Shown here: positions 58,253 through 64,000 of the stretch, in pieces
Position numbering within the stretch: position 1 is the stretch's first letter
How the letters are laid out: each line of letters opens with the position of its first letter
From: Euborellia annulipes
Taxonomy: Eukaryota; Arthropoda; Insecta; Dermaptera; Anisolabididae
Direction of reading: 5' to 3'
NCBI GenBank assembly: GCA_023213315.1
Contig: JAKCPI010006311.1
Location: 144,823-208,822 of the forward strand
Length of the DNA: 64,000 bases
Position numbers and translations under genes: made by a program
Notes under the pieces: generated by a model
Databases searched by the model: none
Told to the model about the DNA's origin: nothing
The model's input: only the letters and a program-made list of their open reading frames with translations

Positions 58253-58640
58253 GGGTTCAGGAGCGACGTCTAAACGTACTTTAAAAAAAAAACTAGACTA
58301 TTATAAGGAATTTGAGCTATAATTTTTTTAATGACTTATTAAAAAATTATCGTAATTAATTTTTTTGTTATCAAGCCAATACAAAAAAACAATCTATCCC
58401 AATAATCTTTAATTTTTTTTAATTTAAAAATGAATTTATTGTTATTATTAATCACATATTAATTAAGAAATTTTTAAAATAAGCTTAGATGATTTATTTA
58501 AAATTCAACTGTCAAATTAGTTCAGCATTCTTGCAATAGATGGCAGGCTAGTCTAACAGCCGATCCCCTAATAGCGTATATCTGGCCTATATTTATATAT
58601 TTTTATGCTTTTATAAAAGATACATAATATATATTAATAA
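58253..58640 (+). repeat. Repeat K copy
   Basis: GGGGGTTCAGGAGCGACGTC, CGTTTAGACG-type inverse, GACTTATTAAAAAATTATCG, GTTATCAAGCCAATAC and the ATGGCAGGCTAGTCTAACAG block. Confidence 0.65.
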
Positions 58641-59225
58641 TAACATTTATAAAGATTTTATTGTTAAAAGATTAATGAAAATCAACCAAATGCATTAAAT
58701 ATTATTAGCTACCATTCTGACATCTCTTGGCAAATTTTTGAATTACTTGATTACTTTTGATTTGAATTATTACAAATCCGCAGTGCGCCTTTTTTATTAA
58801 ACATCCTCCAAATGCCCAAGAGACTACTATCGGCCCCCTATGTCGTCCCACCCCCTAGGCAACGCGCAGTTTCTTCTAAAAGTTAATAGTTTTAATTTTT
58901 TTTTATCGATTTTGTTTTTTTATTAGTTTATTTGCAATTGAAAAAAATACCTTTATGAATAGATAAAAATAAAATATATATGACTAGATAAAATTTACTG
59001 CCAAAGGCAAAGGAATTCATCCAAGCCACAATTTATATAGGATATATACCAACACATTCAGATAAACGATTTTTGCTATAAGATGAATTATTCATAAACT
59101 CTGATCGATTGTCCAAAAACAAAAGGGATTATGGATTCATTTTGTAAATATAAATGCAATAACAAATAAATAAAAAGATCAATCAATATCAGAGGACAAG
59201 TTAAATAACCTAATAAAAGGAAAAA
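58641..59225. other. Probable OSBP intron, no feature seen
   Basis: AT-rich; a stretch near 58800-58865 with CCTCCAAATGCCCAAG is not recognisable. Confidence 0.35.
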
Positions 59226-59279
59226 AAATGAAAAGAGCCCCCGAGAGGTTAATGGTATTGAGAATGTCAATATTGATAA

Positions 59280-59520
59280 CCTTAAAAGACAAGGGATGTG
59301 AATTTGGATGCCAGGAACCAACCACCCATCACTTTGTGAGGGATAAAATTAAATGGCCTCAACTTTCAAAATTGGGTGCCTGGCAACGGAGAAGACCAAC
59401 AGTCATCACAATCGTTGCAGTTAAGCAATGCCAAGCACGGCGAAAGCTTGGGATTGGTGGCAATCAGCGTGTGGAACGCCCTCCCCGGTAGCCATCGATA
59501 CTATGTAATTTCAATTAAAT
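59280..59520 (+). pseudogene. Short LINE 3' tail
   Basis: Near the end the + strand reads LGLVAISVWNALPGSHRYY before a stop. SVWNALP is the C-terminal hallmark of non-LTR ORF2 proteins. AAATAAATAG follows. Upstream frames are broken. Confidence 0.4.
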
Positions 59521-59551
59521 AAATAGAAGGGTTAAAAAAAAAAAAAAAACT

Positions 59552-60355
59552 CAAAATCTGGAGTGATAAGCACAACACGCAACTTTCTCTTACCTTCAGT
59601 AATCGAAAGTGGTGTACTGTGCTTGTCACACCAGATTTGTTTGTGTTGACATATATTTAGTTTCCGCCGATATATTATAATTCAAGATGTAAAATTTATA
59701 AAGATGGCAAACATTTCTCCTATCTTTCTATCAAGCAGGGCCGGATCTAGGGGGGGGGGCAGTGGGTGCACGTGCCCCGGGCGGCAGATATCAGGGGGCG
59801 GCAAATTTTGCGTCTCTAAAAAAAGGTAAAATATTTTTTCGGACGGGAAAATTTGGTTCCGCGAAAAAAAAAAAATTTTCGCAGAGAAATTTTAAGGAGG
59901 GGCGGCAAATTAAATTTTGCCCCCCTAAAAAATCTCCTAGTTCCGGCCCTGCTATCAAGTACTGTACAAGAGTAAAGTATGCTTCAAAAGATTTCAAGGC
60001 AAAAATGAGAATATACATTTGAAAGAGCATCTAAACAACTGAATTTTAATCAAAATCGTTGGAGCAAATTGTGAGAAAAATTGAAAAAGTACATCAGTAA
60101 AGTACCAGTACCATTTTTATTCAAAAGCTTCGAGTCAGGACTCAGGGGGGTACCTTAGCTAAATATAAAATTTCAATCTCCTAGCTCTTTTCGTTCTTGA
60201 GATATTTTGTTCACAGACACACAGACACACAGACAGAAAACCACTTTTTTGGGGACCTCAAAACGTGTATGTATATCCGTCAAAATCTCGACATTAAACC
60301 AATACTTTCTTTCTTTCTCTATATTAACATATATAGAGGTAAGAGAAAGTAAAAA
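59552..60355 (-). mobile_element. Family H repeat, full length, hosting a hAT MITE
   Basis: Hairpin AATCTGGAGTGATAAGCAC...GCTTGTCACACCAGATTTG (59553-59640), the body interrupted at 59736-59951, CAGTAAAGTACCAGTACC, a CACAGACACACAGAC microsatellite and the TTTCTTTCTCTATATTAACA...AGAGAAAGTA end. Confidence 0.8.
59736..59951. mobile_element. hAT-like MITE (element A), intact
   Basis: 216 bp, ends CAGGGCCGGATCTAG and CTAGTTCCGGCCCTG, perfect 8-bp duplication CTATCAAG (59728-59735, 59952-59959). It serves as the reference for the split copy at 2217-4095. Confidence 0.9.
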
Positions 60356-61074
60356 CAACTAGCTGCATTCTTTTGTTCCCTATAATATGTGGACCTGAGA
60401 GAAGGAACATTACACTTTCATTTCATTTGTAAGAAATTAATGGAGGAGTTAATGACATATTGACATAGAAAAGCTCGATAATATTACTATTAAAAAAATG
60501 ACTTCATCATGCCTTCCTTACCTAGGGCTATTTTTTCAAAAGCTACAGGATTCACCCGAATTTAGGCTACGATTTAGGTCAAAGGTGGGAGAGAGAGAGA
60601 GAGAGAGAGAGACTTAACAGGAGACACCTGCAACCATATTTGAATAAGAAATTAATCAAGAGGAGAGGGAACTCGAAAGAAGGAGACAAATCCAATAAAT
60701 AGATAGCAACTCTGCAGAAAATAAATTGAATATTCTTTGGGTTAATTCGTTTTAAATGCGATTAAAGGAAAATTTTTTCTCATCTTCATGTGGTCAAATT
60801 GGAATTTATAGTTCTTCGCAGGGTAGTAGTCAGAAAATATTTCCGAGGGGGGGGGGGATTGGTCCCCCCTGTTTACGCTCTTGGTTGATAATCTCTTTTT
60901 ACATTCTCTTTAAACGTTAGTTGGGAATAAGAGATCATTTCGTCCCACCAATGGTATAAACAAGTCCAATATTATTTAATTATCAAATAAATCGTTCTAA
61001 AAGGTCTAAATTAGACATTTCTTCCTATGAATTCATTCTATAATCATAAGGAACGTAAATGCGCAGCCAGGAAA
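60356..61074. other. Probable OSBP intron; GA microsatellite and G run
   Basis: (GA)n at 60590-60612 and a G run at 60846-60856 inside a GGGGATTGGTCCCCCC patch. No gene is seen. Confidence 0.4.
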
Positions 61075-61095
61075 ATAAAAAATAATTTAAATTCT

Positions 61096-61144
61096 TTTGG
61101 TCGACGTTTCAGACGCAAATCGCGTCCTTCTTCGGGACAAAGAT
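61096..61144 (-). ncRNA. Hammerhead-like motif
   Basis: Minus sense: TTTGTC-CCGAAGA, stem II GACGC/GCGTC, GAAAC-GTC-GACCAAA. Stem I pairs over about 6 bp with one bulge; the core's CT is changed to CC. Confidence 0.4.
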
Positions 61145-61250
61145 TGTTAAGCAATACAGATAGATGTCAATCAATTAAAAAATACTTCCCGTTCACAAAA
61201 AGATGCCTCTTATAATATCCTACAACATCTATGTGTATTGCTTAATAACC

Positions 61251-61297
61251 TTTGGTCCCGGAGAAGGACGAGATTTGCATCTGAAACGTCGACCAAA
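61251..61297 (+). ncRNA. Hammerhead-like motif
   Basis: TTTGGTC-CCGGAGA ... GAAAC-GTC-GACCAAA. Perfect 7-bp stem I and intact GAAAC-GTC, but the CUGANGA box carries two changes. Confidence 0.4.
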
Positions 61298-61312
61298 AGA
61301 ATTTAAATTATT

Positions 61313-62252
61313 TTTACTTTCTCTTATATAATAGGGAGAAAGTATTGCGATTATGTCAAAAATTCAATGTCGAGATTTTGATAGATATACACGTTTTGAG
61401 GTCATCTAAGTCCAAAAAAGTGGGTTCCTATTATATCGGGGAAATTATTATAATATTAAAGAACACGATTTTAACAAAACAAAACGTTATTTTTTTTTTT
61501 TTTAGAAAAAAACATTCACACTTTTCTCATTCACACTCACATTCACACACTCATTCACACAGTCTTCTCGGCAACTTAGGCCATTTAAGACTTTAAACGA
61601 TATCCGTTAATGAGTATTATACATATTGGGGTCCAGGCATTTTTATTTAAGTCATTTGGTATCCAAATGCCTTAAATAAAATTATCGGACTGCCTGGGGT
61701 CCGAACCCGCGACGTTCGGTATAGAAGGTAGACGCGCTACCAACTACTCCAAGCCCCGTGGGCCAAAACGTTATTTATTTTCCATAAAAAAACACAACAA
61801 TGCTAATGATCCATTATGCCCTTTCACTACTGACGTCATCCGTCTCGTCACCTTCCCAACAGTACAGCTTTGTCTGTCTGTCTGTGTGTAGCAATTTTAA
61901 GCAGAAAGGAATTGAGCTACCGGATTGAAATTTTATATTTAAGTTAAGTACCCTCCCGGACACTCAAAATAAGCTTTTGAACAAAATAAATCGGCCAAAG
62001 AATACTAATACTTTATTTTTTTCAGTTTTTTTTCTCAAAATTCTGTGCAAAGATTTTGATTAAAATTCCTAAATCAACTATTTTTTAGATGTTCCTTAAA
62101 AAGTATATAGTAAAATTTTTTGTGAAATTTGTTTGGAGTACACTTTACTGATGTATTTCAGATTTTTCAAATTCATTTTTCAGATCTTCCTTTCATAGAG
62201 TTAATGTTAAGAGAAAGTTGTGTGCTGTGTGCCATCACACCAGAGTTTTTTT
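61313..62252 (+). mobile_element. Family H repeat hosting a SINE
   Basis: Starts TACTTTCTCTTATATAATAG...GGAGAAAGTA, then AATTCAATGTCGAGATTTTG. It is interrupted by the SINE at 61493-61764 and resumes with TTTGTCTGTCTGTCTGTGTG, AATACTAATACTTTATT and a decayed end hairpin (GAAAGTTGTGTGCTGTGTGC, CATCACACCAGAG). Confidence 0.65.
61493..61764 (-). mobile_element. SINE family 1, full length
   Basis: Poly-T, CATTCACAC repeats, CTTCTCGGCAACTTAGGCC, the TTGGTATCCAAATGCC palindrome, and GGGGTCCGAACCCGCGACG. Perfect 12-bp duplication AAAACGTTATTT at 61481-61492 and 61765-61776. Confidence 0.92.
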
Positions 62253-63380
62253 ATTCTCCTGACTGCGCATCTACCTTCCTTACGATTAATATTTAACAGC
62301 CATTTTTCACTTTTATTAAGACATTCTAGAATATTTAAACAAAAAAATCTCTTAAATATATTTTTAGTTAATTGGGATTAAAACAAAATCACTTTAGCGA
62401 GATTAAAACATAAAAAAATATAAGCAGAGGCTTAGTAACTGTTTTTTTTTCTACTGGTTAATTTTTAATAGAAAATCTAGATAAGTGATGCATATTATTT
62501 GTGACAAATCACTTGCAAGAAATATTTATTTCAAATTGATATAGATATGACAAGACATATTTTATTGAACAAATAAGCACCAAATATGGCACCCGAGATC
62601 TCCAGCCTGAGCTGGCCTAGCGAATTTGCGTTCTTTAGGAATTTATAGATATTAAAGTAAAGACAAGTCTCAAATTAATTGTGACAAATGACTTATTTAT
62701 TTATCAAGTCAAATATCGAAATAATTCCCTTTGACTATTGACTTTGGCATCACTGATCTAGATTCAAGTATGCTTTTTTGGCAAATGAACAATGAAAACA
62801 ACTCTCTGGGTCAAGACAAAAAAATTTTAAGATTGTCTTTTGAATCCTTTTTTTTTTTTTTTTTGCAACAAGGGGGAATTTTGCATGCTCTTAAAACTTA
62901 CTCTATATATAGGTGTCTTCTTGGCTTGCGGCCAAATTCACACCTAAAGCAATATATATATTTTCAATTTTTAAATTGTTAAAATCAAATAATACCAATT
63001 GGAAGGGGGGGGGGAGTCTTGTTTTGTATTTTATAACCAAATTTTGAATTAAGATGAAATGAAAATAAAATTTATTTTGCTGTCTTGACAAAATATTTCA
63101 AAACGTTGATATTGTCAGTTTGTTATTTAAATAGCGGATTGTGGTGAGGGAGCAAGAATTAAACGTCCTGAAAATGGAAAGAATTGTTTCTTGAAAAAAC
63201 AAACACCGAGGCCCTTTTACGCAATAGTGTGTCAAGCGCCAGGTACCAAGCGCGCTTGACACACTAATGCGTAACAGGGTCCATTTATCGCTTTAAAATA
63301 AAAAACGAGTTTAATTTTATTGAATATGGAAGAGAATGCAGACAATTAATTGAGCCTCTATTTAGTAATTAAGCGCTCTT
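62253..63380. other. Probable OSBP intron, no gene
   Basis: AT-rich. An inverted repeat at about 63210-63280 (TTTTACGCAATAGTGTGTCA, GCGC, TGACACACTAATGCGTAACA) is a short palindrome of about 70 bp. Confidence 0.4.
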
Positions 63381-63384
63381 TATT

Positions 63385-63440
63385 CGGAACGTTTCGAAAT
63401 TGGCCGGGAACAACCTTGCCATCTTCAGACTTCGAAGAGC
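63385..63440 (-). repeat. Weak hammerhead-like block
   Basis: Minus sense: CTGAAGATGGCAAGG ... CCGGCCAATTTCGAAACGTT, then CCGAATAAA. CUGAAGA and GAAAC are present but stem I is poor. Confidence 0.25.
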
Positions 63441-63459
63441 ATATTCAAATCTTTATATA

Positions 63460-63960
63460 TATAATTCTTCTGTACGTGTGTATGTGACTGAACTCCTCCT
63501 AAACGACTGAACCAATTATGATGAAATTTTCTGTGTATGTTTGTGAGAATCCCGGACAGGTTTTGTTTCACAAATAACATTAACTTAATGAGTAATTAAC
63601 CGTTAAAATAAGAAAAAAATAAAAATTAGGAGAAATAGTTGCCATGGTAACAAAATATAAATATTTACCCATGTTTACGATTTTTTATTTACATTTTGAA
63701 TTCTAAAATATCGGCGTACATTTTTTGTCTGTGTACCGGGAGAGTCCCGGAAAGGATATGATTCACAAAAAATCTTAAGTTCATGAATAATTAACCGTTA
63801 AAATAAACTTGATATATATAAAAATGAAAAGGGAAAATGTTTGTATGTACCGGTATGTATATAAGTAGGCGAGCAAGGGGGTCCAGGGGCGCAGCCCCTG
63901 GCTATGGAAAGCCCCGCCGAAGGCGGGGCTTTGCGTCTAGTTTGTATATAAAAAATAGAG
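63460..63960 (+). repeat. Interspersed repeat at the right edge
   Basis: TGTGTATGTGACTGAACTCC, GATGAAATTTTCTGTGTATG and GAATCCCGGACAGG, with a second related copy (GTACCGGGAGAGTCCCGG, GATTCAC...) and family-H words (GTTGCCATGGTAAC). A GC-rich AAGCCCCGCCGAAGGCGGGG hairpin follows at 63909-63932. Confidence 0.45.
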
Positions 63961-64000
63961 TTGTCGTTGATATTAATACAAATTATTTGCATTCTTTGTC

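Larger units (their letters stand above)
61075..61319. repeat. Foldback with paired hammerhead-like motifs
   Basis: Left TTTAAATTCTTTTGGTCGAC through TTGTTAAGCAATACAGATAG, right ATGTGTATTGCTTAATAACC through CGACCAAAAGAATTTAAATT. Each arm contains a motif; the centre is about 55 nt. It abuts the family H copy at 61313. Confidence 0.8.
53832..64000. other. Probable 5' intron of OSBP
   Basis: The exon at 53831 begins in phase 2 and in mid-PH domain, so an upstream exon encoding the first half of the PH domain (the GYQRRWF region) is required. No such exon is found on the minus strand up to 64000. All features here are repeats. Confidence 0.6.

Noticed and set aside
59088..59345. Minus-strand GGTTGGTTCCTGG as the missing WF of the OSBP PH domain
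   Set aside because: The surrounding translation lacks the expected GYQRRWFVL context and splice signals.
59228..59491. 87-codon + open frame
   Set aside because: Not gene-like; an alternative frame shows a LINE C-terminal motif (SVWNALP), so this is retrotransposon debris.
1..64000. CRISPR array, rRNA genes, bacterial operons or riboswitches
   Set aside because: No spaced direct repeats, no rRNA signature, and the sequence is clearly eukaryotic nuclear DNA with spliceosomal introns.

Overview
This is a 64 kb stretch of AT-rich, intron- and transposon-rich animal nuclear DNA. It has GT-AG introns, tRNA-derived SINEs, LINE tails, hAT, PIF/Harbinger and Tc1/mariner debris, long homopolymers and no operons. 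The best taxonomic clue is the oxysterol-binding protein (OSBP) gene, whose exons read more like insect OSBP than vertebrate OSBP (for example [19 protein letters not shown]). I infer an arthropod and cannot place it further.

Two genes are well supported. (1) A five-exon C2H2 zinc-finger gene on the + strand (11349-15528) encodes about 278 residues: a lone N-terminal C2HC finger, an acidic/Ser-rich linker and five C-terminal C2H2 fingers. (2) An OSBP orthologue on the - strand spans 53831 down to 30150 in 13 exons with fully consistent splice phases (794 residues visible). It holds the second half of the PH domain, coiled coil, FFAT-like motif, Ser-rich linkers and the complete lipid-binding domain with EQVSHHPP. 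The first exon(s) lie beyond 64000, so 53832-64000 is probably its 5' intron. At the left edge two probable exons of a third, - strand gene (1066-1177, 1301-1358) run off the window.

The rest is intronic and intergenic repeat. 1-11 kb: SINEs, a four-deep transposon nest (2217-4095), a hairpin-ended repeat family (called H here) and short MITEs. 13-30 kb: many short inverted-repeat elements, a deleted PIF/Harbinger element (23952-24665), a hAT-in-hAT nest (21085-22370) and two related foldbacks (27655-28452). 30-54 kb: OSBP introns filled with hAT, pogo-like and foldback elements, SINEs and LINE tails. 54-64 kb: H elements carrying a hAT MITE or a SINE, a deleted mariner and a LINE tail.

The most interesting signal is a recurrent hammerhead-ribozyme-like motif (CTGANGA, stem-loop, GAAAC, GTC, flanked by complementary arms). 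It sits in at least eight places, often as inverted pairs forming snap-back elements. This is what degenerate Penelope-type terminal repeats would look like. Four SINE copies and several hAT elements have clean target-site duplications read directly from the sequence.
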